From Pseudomonadota bacterium (GTDB taxonomy: Bacteria > Pseudomonadota > Gammaproteobacteria > Enterobacterales > Enterobacteriaceae), in assembly GCA_018261615.1 (NCBI GenBank), contig JAGTSE010000028.1, forward strand, positions 35,603 to 99,602: DNA of 64,000 nt, read 5' to 3'. The number at the start of each line of letters is the position of its first letter. Within the stretch, counting starts at the first letter, position 1. The position numbers were made by a program, and so were the translations under genes. The notes beneath the pieces are model-generated. The model saw only the letters and a list, made by a program, of their open reading frames with translations, was not told the origin of the DNA and ran no database searches. Shown here piece by piece: positions 52,719 to 60,673 of this stretch.

Positions 52719-54143
52719 ATGAAACAGCAGTATCCGCAGCGGCTGCGCCGCCTTCTGGCGACACTGGCGCTTTTTGCCGCTCTTTCCCTGCCGGCACTGG
52801 CCGTGAATACATCGCTTTCGTCCGACGGAGCCTCGGTCAGTGGCGCCATCAATGACGGCCTTTTTTATTCCATCGGTGGCGGCTCAGTGATTTCTCCGCC
52901 GCCGAGCCGCAGCAATATGTCGCGACTCGGGCTGAACGGAGGCTGGAGCAGCGATCTGATGTGCGGCAACTTCGACCTGAAAACGACCGTGGGAAATCAG
53001 CTCAACGGTATCACCAGTGGGTTTAAGGATCTGATGGGCAACGTGATTCAGGGCGCCACCGGTGCGGTCATGAGCATGCCGGCGATGGCCATTCAGCGTG
53101 CCAACCCGGGGCTGTATGAAATGCTGACCAACGGCGTGCTGCAGGCGGGGCTCAGTTACGATAAGGCCCTGTTGAACTGCCAGAATATGTCGAAAAAACT
53201 CACCGATTACACGCTGGGCAGCAAGTGGCAGCAGGCGGCCGTCTCCGAAGAGTACAAGGATATCGTGGCTTCGAGCGGCGGGGATGCAGTCTCCAGCGAC
53301 CAGCAGCTGCAGAAGGCCACCGGTGAAGAAGGTGTTACCTGGGTCGGAGGCCAGAAGCGCGGAGGCAAAGGCCAGCAGGCCATTCAGCCGACCCGTGACC
53401 TGGCGAAAGCCGGTTATAACATGATGAACAGCCTGCCGGTGACCAGCAACAGTAGCGTGGGTTCCGCCAGTTGCAACGGCACGGTCTGCCAGCGCTGGAA
53501 GTCGTCGGATGATGCGGCAACTGCGGTGGTGAAAGTGCTGGGTGACCGCTCCATCCGTACCTGCCGTGAGACCAGTGAATGTACCAGTGGTGGCACGGAC
53601 AATCAGCCCGGCAGCACCGTTGCCGGCACCGGTTTCTCGCCGGTGCTGGAAGATGCTACGAAAACCAACCTGGAACAACTGGATAAGCTGGTCGGCGGTC
53701 AGCTCCAGCCCACTGCGGATAATCTGGGGGCGCTCAAAACCGGCAGTCTGGTGGTGACACGCGGCGTCATTCAGTCGCTGCGCGATGACCCCGATAAAGC
53801 CGCTCTGGTGCAGCGTCTGGCGGGTGAGCTGGCGATGGCCGACACCGTCGAGACCGCGCTCACCATGCGCCGCATGCTGACCACCGGTGAGTCTGAACCG
53901 AATGCCGCCGAGCAGCCTGAAGCGATTACCGAGGGTGACCGCCGCATCGATGCACTGGACCGGGAACTGAATGCCCTGCGTAACGAGATGGAGCTGCGTA
54001 AGGCCATCAGTAACAACAGCCTGCTCACCACGCTGGAACGTCAGGGTGCCCGTAACCAGGATAACCAGCTGCAGCAGAAAGCCGGCAACCAGGACCAGGG
54101 CTTCAGCCAGATGAACCAGACGCAATCCTCAGGAGCACAGTGA
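52719..54143 (+). CDS. TIGR03755/PFL_4711-family ICE protein
   Basis: A 474-aa exported protein: signal peptide (LLATLALFAALSLPALAVN), SIGGGSVISPPPSRSNMSRLGLNGGW (about residues 47-72), and a long helical C-terminal half (ELNALRNEMELRKAISNNSLLTTLE) rich in Gln. It is comparable in position to TraH of F plasmids, which acts in pilus assembly. The ATG at 52719 is preferred because AGGA lies 8 bases upstream; ATG 52704 and 52713 also exist in frame. Confidence 0.87.
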   Translation: MKQQYPQRLRRLLATLALFAALSLPALAVNTSLSSDGASVSGAINDGLFYSIGGGSVISPPPSRSNMSRLGLNGGWSSDLMCGNFDLKTTVGNQLNGITSGFKDLMGNVIQGATGAVMSMPAMAIQRANPGLYEMLTNGVLQAGLSYDKALLNCQNMSKKLTDYTLGSKWQQAAVSEEYKDIVASSGGDAVSSDQQLQKATGEEGVTWVGGQKRGGKGQQAIQPTRDLAKAGYNMMNSLPVTSNSSVGSASCNGTVCQRWKSSDDAATAVVKVLGDRSIRTCRETSECTSGGTDNQPGSTVAGTGFSPVLEDATKTNLEQLDKLVGGQLQPTADNLGALKTGSLVVTRGVIQSLRDDPDKAALVQRLAGELAMADTVETALTMRRMLTTGESEPNAAEQPEAITEGDRRIDALDRELNALRNEMELRKAISNNSLLTTLERQGARNQDNQLQQKAGNQDQGFSQMNQTQSSGAQ

Positions 54144-54144
54144 T

Positions 54145-54483
54145 ATGAAGCGCTCTTTTCTCCGCGGTCGTACGGGCCGCATTGTCCTGATGATTGCCGC
54201 CTTACTGCTTATAACCATGGCCATGTTCGCACTGGCCTCTGTGTTTATGGCGTATGACCCGGATGGCCACCTGACCCGTCGCTGGTTGCATGACAGCCGC
54301 TGGGCACTGTTTACCTGGCGGCTGCTCATGTATGCCGGCATCGCGGTAGTCTGGCGGATGAAGGTCCGGCCGCAGATGCTGGCGCGCTGGCCGGAGGTCC
54401 GGACTCGCCTGCCGCGCACGGAACTGCTCGGCGTGCTGTTTATTGCGGCCACGGAGTGCGTGGCCTGGGCAGGTGCGGCGTGA
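54145..54483 (+). CDS. Small ICE membrane protein before traG
   Basis: A 112-aa protein with about three hydrophobic segments (IVLMIAALLLITMAMFALASVF; FTWRLLMYAGIAVVW; LLGVLFIAATECVAWAG). It is always beside TraG in this ICE class and may be an inner-membrane partner. The stop lies 10 bases before the TraG start. Confidence 0.72.
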   Translation: MKRSFLRGRTGRIVLMIAALLLITMAMFALASVFMAYDPDGHLTRRWLHDSRWALFTWRLLMYAGIAVVWRMKVRPQMLARWPEVRTRLPRTELLGVLFIAATECVAWAGAA

Positions 54484-54493
54484 GGAGGGGACA

Positions 54494-56035
54494 ATGACTG
54501 CGAACAGTTTTCTGGAGTATTTTCTCATCCTGTTCGGCTGGGTGATGAACAACGCCATGTGGACCATCCTCGGCAGCACGGGGCTGTTCGCCCTGCCGCT
54601 GGTCTTTAAGGTGATGGGTGTGTGGCTGAAGGTCCGGGAGGAAGGGGCGGACGAAGGCAACAAAGGGTTGCTGGCACTGCCCCGTATCGAGCATGCACTT
54701 TACGTGTCGTTTGTGGTGATGTTGTTCTGCTGCATTCCGCTGCTGCCGGTGGATATCAGTACCATTAAATTCGACAGTTCCCGGGCAAAACAGTGCGGTG
54801 TCAGTGTACCCGCGCCACAGAACTCCGGTTACAGCGGACTGGTGAACGACTTTGACGGCCGCACGGCCGAGGTGCCCATCTGGTGGTATCTGCTGCACAT
54901 GATGTCGAAAGGCACCACACAGGCGATGATTGCATCCATCCCGTGCGGTACGGAGCTGCGCCAGATGCGGTTTGACGTGCAGAACACGAAGCTGCGTGAC
55001 CCGGTACTGCTTCAGGAGGTACAGGATTTTGCTAACCAGTGTTACTCCAGAGCGTACTTTCGTCTCAAGAACAGCAACAGCCAGCTCAGCGATGCCACCA
55101 TCAACTCGGTGGGCTGGATTGGCAGCGACTATTTTCTGAATACGTCCGGCTATTACGATTATTACACCGCCTCCACACCGCGGAGCCAGTGGCCGTATGA
55201 CAGCACGCGCGACAGCGGTTATCCGGATACCGGGCAGGGAGGCTATCCCACCTGTAAAACGTGGTGGTCAGATGGTTCTTCCGGGCTGCGTAAACGGGTG
55301 CTGGCCAGCTTTGGCGACAACACCCGTAAGGAAATGCAGCGATCCTTTCCGGGTGCTCAGTGGGAAGAGGTTGCCCTGCGCTGGCTTGTCAGCCCGCGTA
55401 ATGCCGGCCTCTCCGGAGATGGAACGACGTATGCAGTGGGCAGTTCTGATAACGTGAGCGGAGTGGCCGGTAATGTGACCCGACTGACCTCCACCATCGG
55501 GCTTGGCCTCAAGCAGGCGGAAGCGCTGCCGGGATTTGATGCGCTGAAACAGGCGCTTCCGATGATTCAGGCGCTGCTGCAGATGATGATTATCACGGTG
55601 ATCCCGGTGCTGATGATGTTCAGTGCCTATGAACCGAAAACGGTGGTGACGATATCATTTGCGCTGTTTGCGCTGCAGTTCATTACCTTCTGGTGGGAGC
55701 TGGCCGGCTGGCTCGATGACCGTCTGATCACCATCCTCTACGACAATATGGCCCAGCAGGGGCTTGCCAACAGTTCTGTGCCGTTCGCTAACTTCATGAG
55801 CTCAACCAACGACGGCTGGATCATGAATCTGGTACTGGGAATGATGTACTTGGTATTCCCAACGTTCTGGGTTGGGATGCTAAGTTGGGTTGGGATAAAT
55901 TTAGGAACTATTGTCCAAACAGGGTTGGAAAAGGCAGGATCTCCACCTCAAGATGCTGGAGCTAAAGCGGGCCGAGATGCACAAGGATTTGTTACAGATA
56001 AAATACAAGGGGGTATTAAAGGTGGCTTAAAGTAA
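54494..56035 (+). CDS. traG: TraG N-terminal-domain conjugal transfer protein
   Basis: A 513-aa polytopic protein with the TraG-N domain (FLEYFLILFGWVMNNAMWTILGSTG at the start). It is involved in mating-pair stabilisation and pilus assembly in F-like systems. Hydrophobic helices lie near residues 5-45, 75-95, 355-400 and 440-480. The last part, from about base 55845, differs sharply in composition and codon use (AT-rich codons such as TTGGTA, CCA, ATA), although the frame runs on. This suggests recombination with a related gene at the 3' end. Confidence 0.87.
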   Translation: MTANSFLEYFLILFGWVMNNAMWTILGSTGLFALPLVFKVMGVWLKVREEGADEGNKGLLALPRIEHALYVSFVVMLFCCIPLLPVDISTIKFDSSRAKQCGVSVPAPQNSGYSGLVNDFDGRTAEVPIWWYLLHMMSKGTTQAMIASIPCGTELRQMRFDVQNTKLRDPVLLQEVQDFANQCYSRAYFRLKNSNSQLSDATINSVGWIGSDYFLNTSGYYDYYTASTPRSQWPYDSTRDSGYPDTGQGGYPTCKTWWSDGSSGLRKRVLASFGDNTRKEMQRSFPGAQWEEVALRWLVSPRNAGLSGDGTTYAVGSSDNVSGVAGNVTRLTSTIGLGLKQAEALPGFDALKQALPMIQALLQMMIITVIPVLMMFSAYEPKTVVTISFALFALQFITFWWELAGWLDDRLITILYDNMAQQGLANSSVPFANFMSSTNDGWIMNLVLGMMYLVFPTFWVGMLSWVGINLGTIVQTGLEKAGSPPQDAGAKAGRDAQGFVTDKIQGGIKGGLK

Positions 56036-56053
56036 CACTACATGATGATTCCA

Positions 56054-56088
56054 AACTGCATGAAATATGAATATTCATGCAGTTTTAT
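56054..56088 (+). terminator. Terminator after traG
   Basis: A hairpin with arms AACTGCATG and CATGCAGTT is followed by TTATTATTT. It ends the transfer operon. Confidence 0.7.
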
Positions 56089-56369
56089 TATTTATAGTAA
56101 TAGTATGAATTGTACCTATCTTCTTCTTCCTTCCTTTTTAACTCTGCCCATTCATCATTACGTTTTTTTTGCTGAGGGGTTTCAGTCAGGATAGTTGCCA
56201 CTCCTTTAAGGACAGCAGAGCCACAATCGTGCGTCGCACTGGAGAATGCAACAGGTTCTGGCGCTTTACGTTTCAGCTTTGCTTCGTCATAAACGATGTC
56301 ACGACGTTTACCGGCGAACCGGGCCAGGGTGATGCTCAGGTCGTCGGCATCGAATCCTTTGTCACTCAT
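56088..56369 (-). CDS. Hypothetical protein on the opposite strand
   Basis: A 93-aa soluble protein (MSDKGFDADDLSITLARFAGKRRDI...) with a Tyr-rich tail (YNSYYYYK). No domain is recognised. It is convergent with traG and sits between two AT-rich gaps; in related ICEs a gene at this place is often specific to the element, such as an entry-exclusion factor, but nothing here proves that. Confidence 0.5.
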   Translation of the reverse strand: MSDKGFDADDLSITLARFAGKRRDIVYDEAKLKRKAPEPVAFSSATHDCGSAVLKGVATILTETPQQKKRNDEWAELKRKEEEDRYNSYYYYK

Positions 56370-56674
56370 AACAGGGTTCCTTGCGCTAAGGATGTCTCAT
56401 ATGCCGACTTTTACGGCCACTCATAACATTGGTACCAGGTTACTAAATTTCAAAAGGACTGGCAAATTTTTGAGCAATCAAGAGCACGTTTAATGTGCAA
56501 TTCTGACCCCTCAGTGAATAGGTCAACAGATCTGACTCATTCTGCTATACGGCGTGAAGTTGACATGAAAGGCGGTGGCGGGTAATATGACCCCCGTAGA
56601 CGTCTCGTTGCCATGACAGTCTCTTTACCGAAGGCGCGTATGTGAGATGCATCGGAGATGCAAAGGAAGTAATG
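56370..56674. other. Intergenic region with no recognisable gene
   Basis: Three hundred AT-rich bases. They include the promoter region of the minus-strand hypothetical gene and no clear frame or RNA. A palindrome-poor stretch near 56580 (GGTAATATGACCCCCGTAG) has no known match. Confidence 0.4.
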
Positions 56675-56704
56675 AAAAAGCCACCTCTAAAGGGTGGCTT
56701 TTTC
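56675..56704 (-). terminator. Terminator of the Abi gene
   Basis: The stem AAAAAGCCACC-TCTAAA-GGGTGGCTTTTT, with T runs on both strands, ends just after the Abi gene on the minus strand and could work in both directions. Confidence 0.78.
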
Positions 56705-56708
56705 GCAT

Positions 56709-57680
56709 CTACCAAGGATGAAAACGCCCGACAACTTTCCCTTTATACTGCAATAAAACTGATTCCTTTTTCAGCAAGTGTCGTTTGATGTTATGAATAC
56801 GACTGAGCTTGGCGAGATTCATTTTTTTAACTTTCTCACTCTCTCTAAAGTTATTAAGCCCTTCCTGGCTGATGAGAAAGGTCAATTCCTGATGTGTGCG
56901 GGTACTTTCATAATAGGCAGACATATCGGGTGATAACCAGTTAAGTAACTCAGTCATTTTCCTGTATTCCAGTTTTAAGCGGGAAAGACACTGTTGTGCA
57001 TCTGTAGGCTCAGGTTTTACCACACTCCCATCTTCCTCAGAAAGTAAGGGGCCGAATTTCCAGACAGGTTCAAAATGAGCACACCGGTTACGTATTTTAT
57101 TAAAAGCCTTGAGACGATTAAGAACTGTATTTCTCTTTTTATCGGCATGACTATCTGTACCAGACAGGGATGTCATGTAATTCACAAAAACATCGGGGAA
57201 TACTTTGTGCCATTCAATTTTATGGTTATTCAGTGTTTTCTTAACCTTCATAACATAAAACCACTTTCCATTTTCAATGGATGAAATGACTTTATGTGGA
57301 GAGGGGGGCGGTATCAATATATTACCCTGAGTGTCCGTGAGTTCTTTTTTAAAAGCAGCCTTCAGTTTTGGATTTTGATTGAGTTTGAAGTAATCATACC
57401 AGCTGCATGACGTAGAGTTTCCGAAAGGAATAGTGGTGCAATAAACTCCCTGATTGTTATAAATTAATTTACTGATACTCCCATGTATCCGATTTCTGAG
57501 CGTCACTTCAATCATCCCAATCAGATACATCAATTTTGCTGCAATCTCTTCATTCCAGCTATAAATACCGTGGAGTTCAGATTCATCAGACACGGAAAAA
57601 ATATTTTTATAATTGATAAGACGTGTGTGGGTAATATCGTTTATAAGAGAAAGTGTGTTTGCTGGTGACGTTCTGAACAT
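56709..57680 (-). CDS. Abi-family protein with HEPN RNase motif
   Basis: A 323-aa protein of the Abi (Abi_2/AbiD-like) family of phage abortive infection systems. SWNEEIAAKLMYLIGMIEVTLRNRI (about residues 41-65) and KAFNKIRNRCAHFEPVW (about 191-207) are diagnostic; RNRCAH at 197-202 is the Rx4-6H motif of HEPN ribonucleases. It would cut RNA and arrest the infected cell. The ATG at 57680, with AGGT 8 bases upstream, is chosen; the frame extends upstream only into the pseudoknot region, with no ribosome site. It is divergent from the pseudoknot array and recombinase gene. Confidence 0.78.
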   Translation of the reverse strand: MFRTSPANTLSLINDITHTRLINYKNIFSVSDESELHGIYSWNEEIAAKLMYLIGMIEVTLRNRIHGSISKLIYNNQGVYCTTIPFGNSTSCSWYDYFKLNQNPKLKAAFKKELTDTQGNILIPPPSPHKVISSIENGKWFYVMKVKKTLNNHKIEWHKVFPDVFVNYMTSLSGTDSHADKKRNTVLNRLKAFNKIRNRCAHFEPVWKFGPLLSEEDGSVVKPEPTDAQQCLSRLKLEYRKMTELLNWLSPDMSAYYESTRTHQELTFLISQEGLNNFRESEKVKKMNLAKLSRIHNIKRHLLKKESVLLQYKGKVVGRFHPW

Positions 57681-57844
57681 ATTAATTACCTGAAATGAAC
57701 AGTCTGATTTCGTCCGGAGATACCGAAGCATACCACGATTTTCAGGGGAAGAATCAAATCCGGAAACACGGAATACTTGTAAATGGATCGCAAGTCGATC
57801 TACTATCTGCATCGTTGTAACGTTGCGTAAAGCAACATGCCAAT

Positions 57845-57973
57845 GTCCCTGCAATCTGAGAGGGGCGCCTTCGGGTGATTGCATGCCAAAACCGTCATGA
57901 CCTGAGAGACGGAGCCTTCGGGCGGTAACTCCGTTTAACCTTTGAAAACGGAGGTCGTACAGCGACGAAGGTC
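57845..57973 (+). ncRNA. Tandem pseudoknot RNA (STAXI-like), copy 2
   Basis: Three units with the same plan as the array at 14595. Unit 1: GTCCC/GGGGC (57845, 57862) with GCAATC/GATTGC (57851, 57877) and a CCTTCGGG hairpin. Unit 2: CCGTC/GACGG with GCCTTCGGG inside; its second stem is short. Unit 3: CTCCGTTT/AAACGGAG with ACCTT/AAGGT and a GTCG/CGAC inner hairpin. Loops CTGAGAG, GCCTTCGGG and TTTAACCTTTG are shared between the arrays while stem bases differ in a compensated way, so the structure and not just the sequence is conserved. It lies 480 bases upstream of a tyrosine recombinase gene. Confidence 0.7.
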
Positions 57974-58385
57974 CTCTTACTTACAATGCCTGTTTATGGC
58001 CTTTTCATCTCAATGGCGGTTCTCGCCAACGTTTCCTCTTTCGTTCAGACGCTGAATTCCGGTTGCAAACTTTGCAGCGTGGGTATGACCATTTGGAACA
58101 TTTGGGCATCTTCCACGACTGCATTGAGAGCAGAGGAGCGCGGCGTCACTTGCGTTCGAGTGAAACGAGTACCAAATGGCGACACCAGTCAACCAACTGG
58201 TGTGTGGAAGCAGACTGATTAACATCAGCCCGGTGAAAACCGCGAACAGGTCAGAGACCTGGGGAGCTTCGCAATAACTCAACATTTCGCCGCCCCGATG
58301 CACAGATATCTGTCGAGACGCAGGAAGCGCAACCATAAACCGTGCCGTCGGGGTGAAATTCATCGTCTGTAGCTGTGGTGCAGCC
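57974..58385 (+). other. Hairpin-rich non-coding leader of the recombinase gene
   Basis: More than 400 bases without a convincing gene but with many stems: ACACCAGT/ACTGGTGT (about 58174-58203), CAGGTC-AGA-GACCTG (about 58239-58253), CACTTGC/GAGTG near 58150 and the palindrome ACAGATATCTGT at about 58302. Frames on both strands here have no support. It may be a structured leader RNA or a single-strand DNA processing region. Confidence 0.4.
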
Positions 58386-58431
58386 GGTGTCAGTGCTTTT
58401 CCGTTCACACAGACGGAAAAGCACTGACACC
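58386..58431. repeat. Perfect 19-bp inverted repeat
   Basis: Arms GGTGTCAGTGCTTTTCCGT and its exact complement enclose 8 bases (TCACACAG), 21 bases before the recombinase ATG and over its probable leader. No T run follows, so it is not a standard terminator. It may block translation, act as an operator, or be a recombinase or transfer-origin site. Confidence 0.7.
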
Positions 58432-58452
58432 TGTTTAAATGGAGAGTTAAAT

Positions 58453-59334
58453 ATGGCAAAACTGAATAAGAATCTTAAAACGCTCGCCAAACAGGCGGGG
58501 GGGAGTTTCAAAACTGTTTCTGACCGTATGAAAATTGCTGACAGATTTGCTGAACGTTTATTAAAACTTAACGTTCAGGTCAGGGATATTAAGAACATCA
58601 AAACGGGACATATTGAGTTGTATATGAAAAGTCGTCTTTCCGAAGAGATTTCTAAGCGTACTCTTCAGAATGAAATGTCGGCTATCCGGGCTTTATTGCG
58701 GGTTGCAGGAAAAACATTCATGGCAAATCCAGCTCACGAGAAACTGAGTAATCAGGCATTGGGTATTTCAGCAACCAGCAGGGATGGGACAAAAGTTGCG
58801 ATTCCCGAGACTTATTTCCAGCAAGTATTAACGAGTGTGGAACAAAAGGATAAAGGCGTTGCGTATGCAATGAGGTTATCCCGATTACTTGGTTTAAGAA
58901 CAGAGGAAACTGTACAGTCCGCTAAATCATTAAGAACCTGGCAAAAGGCTTTAATCAACAATGAAGGAAAAGTACGAGTGGTATTTGGAACTAAGGGAGG
59001 ACGTCCAAGAGATACGACAGTATTAGATCGAGAGGCAACGCTGGCCGCAATCAATGATGGGCTCCGGTACCTGAAAGAAAATAATGGAAAGTTAATCGAC
59101 AAGCCCTCATTACATACAGCTATCGAACGATATCGAAATGTGGTTCGTGAGTCCGGATTAACAGGTAAATATGCACCTCATAGTCTGCGTTATGCTTACT
59201 CTGTTGATGTCTTGAATTTTCATATAAGAAACGGTTTCAGTAAACAAGAGGCGGAGGCTCTTGCGTCAATGGATCTGGGGCATGGTGATGGCAGAGGGCA
59301 TTACGTAGCCCGCGTTTATAATAAGGTTGAGTAA
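58453..59334 (+). CDS. Tyrosine recombinase (integrase-domain protein)
   Basis: A 293-aa phage-integrase-family protein with an N-terminal SAM-like core-binding region (about residues 10-95) and the catalytic domain: Arg149 in LGLRTEE, His243-Arg246 in HSLRYAYS, His277 in DLGHGDG and the nucleophile Tyr289 in ARVY. All catalytic residues are present. It belongs to the short integrase type found inside ICEs of this class and is not the integrase that sits beside the tRNA. It starts with GGAGAG before the ATG. It could resolve dimers or act on internal sites such as the inverted repeat in its leader. Confidence 0.85.
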   Translation: MAKLNKNLKTLAKQAGGSFKTVSDRMKIADRFAERLLKLNVQVRDIKNIKTGHIELYMKSRLSEEISKRTLQNEMSAIRALLRVAGKTFMANPAHEKLSNQALGISATSRDGTKVAIPETYFQQVLTSVEQKDKGVAYAMRLSRLLGLRTEETVQSAKSLRTWQKALINNEGKVRVVFGTKGGRPRDTTVLDREATLAAINDGLRYLKENNGKLIDKPSLHTAIERYRNVVRESGLTGKYAPHSLRYAYSVDVLNFHIRNGFSKQEAEALASMDLGHGDGRGHYVARVYNKVE

Positions 59335-59465
59335 TAATGACTCCCTGACATAGCCTATCTGCCCTTACAAGGGATGAAAATGTGTATTAGTGTGATTACC
59401 AAGGGATACTGACGGTATAATTACCAGGCGATTTTGTCGTTATCACACTATCAACACCCTTCGAT

Positions 59466-60287
59466 TCAGGCAAAGTCTTTTGCAGTATTAGATAGCGATT
59501 CCACTTTGGCTAACCTAAGAGCCATCGTATTCATATTCTCACGCAACCAGATGTAACGGACGCCATTGGGACTAATATCTGCTGAGTAACGATCGTTCAT
59601 CTGACGTGATACCTGTGCCTGACCGAGATGAGGATTACGTAGAGAGAAGTCGATAACGAGTTTTTCTAAGGCTGAGCCTGTCAGCAACTCTGACAGCCTG
59701 ACGTCATGTCCTTCCGGCAGATTTTCCGGATTGCGCAGCAGTAACCAGCGACTCCGTTTGATGACCTGCCGGGACTTCGGGTTATCACGCAACTGGTTTG
59801 CCTGATCGACCCTAACACGGTCAATAACCTCGCGCCCGAACTTTGCGACCACATGGAACAGGTCATAGACCACCTTCGCCTGTGGGCAGTGCTCCCTGAC
59901 CTCCAGATCGAATGCCGTGTCCATGTCCATGGCTACGGACTCAATGGCGGTACATCCCTCTGGCCCCAGCCAGGTGAAGAAGGGGCGGAGGGCCGCTCTG
60001 CTGCGACCTTCTCCCACCCACAGTACCTGCTGCGTATCGGCGTCCGCCACGACAGTGGCGTAACGGTGTCCTTTGAACAGGGCAAATTCATCCATCATCA
60101 GGTGACGCAGACTATGCCGTTGCGGCTCACAGACCTCCCGTAGCAGTCTCCGGCGATCGATGTTTTTAATGGTATGCCAGTGCAGTCCGGTCAGAGTGGC
60201 TACGTGTTTAACCGGAAGTAACCGGACGAGTGATTCAACCCATGCCGACAGGGTAACACTGAATCCGGAGCGGGAAAAACAGGTAGC
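59466..60287 (-). pseudogene. ISL3-family transposase, N-terminally truncated
   Basis: About 270 residues read on the minus strand: VTLSAWVESLVRLLPVKHVATLTG, then HHxMDEFALFKGHRYATVV-like DDE start, WVGEGRSRAALRPFFTWLG, AMDMDTAFDLEV, AKVVYDLFHVVAKFG and RVRVDQANQLRD match the ISL3 catalytic core. The zinc-finger N-terminus is missing: the frame opens only after a stop at 60288. The element is therefore truncated, and its remaining end coincides with the 69-base repeat at 60259-60327. Confidence 0.82.
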
Positions 60288-60327
60288 TTAAATTAACCAG
60301 GGGTGCCAACTATCTTGACACTTACCG
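60259..60327 (-). repeat. 69-bp inverted repeat, left copy
   Basis: These 69 bases match 63888-63956 in opposite orientation with 6 mismatches. The repeat includes the first codons of the truncated ISL3 frame (CFSRSGFS) and ends with CGGTAAGTGTCAA. With the right copy it encloses the glycerate operon and IS pieces, so the enclosed 3.5 kb is bounded by oppositely oriented related IS ends. Confidence 0.75.
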
Positions 60328-60673
60328 AGTTGAATCATTTATGTCCATCGGTATGTTAAGAACGATTCCGTGATGCCTTCCTTTGAAAGAGGGTTTTAAA
60401 AATTACCACTGTGAAAAATGACCTCAATTGGATCTTTTGTATTCAATATGTGTGATCATAGTCTTTGTTGTTTGTGCATTTTTATAAATATATAGATTTA
60501 TATGAAAACCGATTTAGGTGTTTTCACATTTTTTAATAGCTATTAATTGATACAATTTATTCTATTGTGAATGGCATTGGTTATCTTGTTTGGAAACCCC
60601 AACAGCTAAGTAGGATCGTCATTGCCATTCCACATAATTACAACGCATCAACAGTTAATAAAGGAATTTAATT
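60328..60673. promoter_or_regulatory. AT-rich promoter region of the glycerate operon
   Basis: No gene. The stretch is strongly AT-rich and ends in a site (AAAGGAAT) 8 bases before the permease ATG. A half site resembling CRP binding (TGTGATCATAG, about 60451) is present. I see no definite promoter pair. Confidence 0.4.

Noticed and set aside
52884..54125. Minus-strand frame (413 codons) opposite the TIGR03755 gene
   Set aside because: Antisense shadow; the plus-strand protein has a signal peptide and family features, the minus one has none.
57681..57884. N-terminal extension of the Abi gene
   Set aside because: The frame stays open to 57884, but it would be translated from pseudoknot sequence and only the ATG at 57680 has a proper ribosome site.
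57974..58450. Group II intron or retron
   Set aside because: The many stems prompted a check, but there is no domain V-like hairpin, no reverse transcriptase gene and no msr/msd-like arrangement in view.
58010..58459. Minus-strand frame (149 codons) and a plus-strand frame at 57986 in the recombinase leader
   Set aside because: Both cross several inverted repeats, lack ribosome sites and show no domain; the region is better seen as non-coding and structured.
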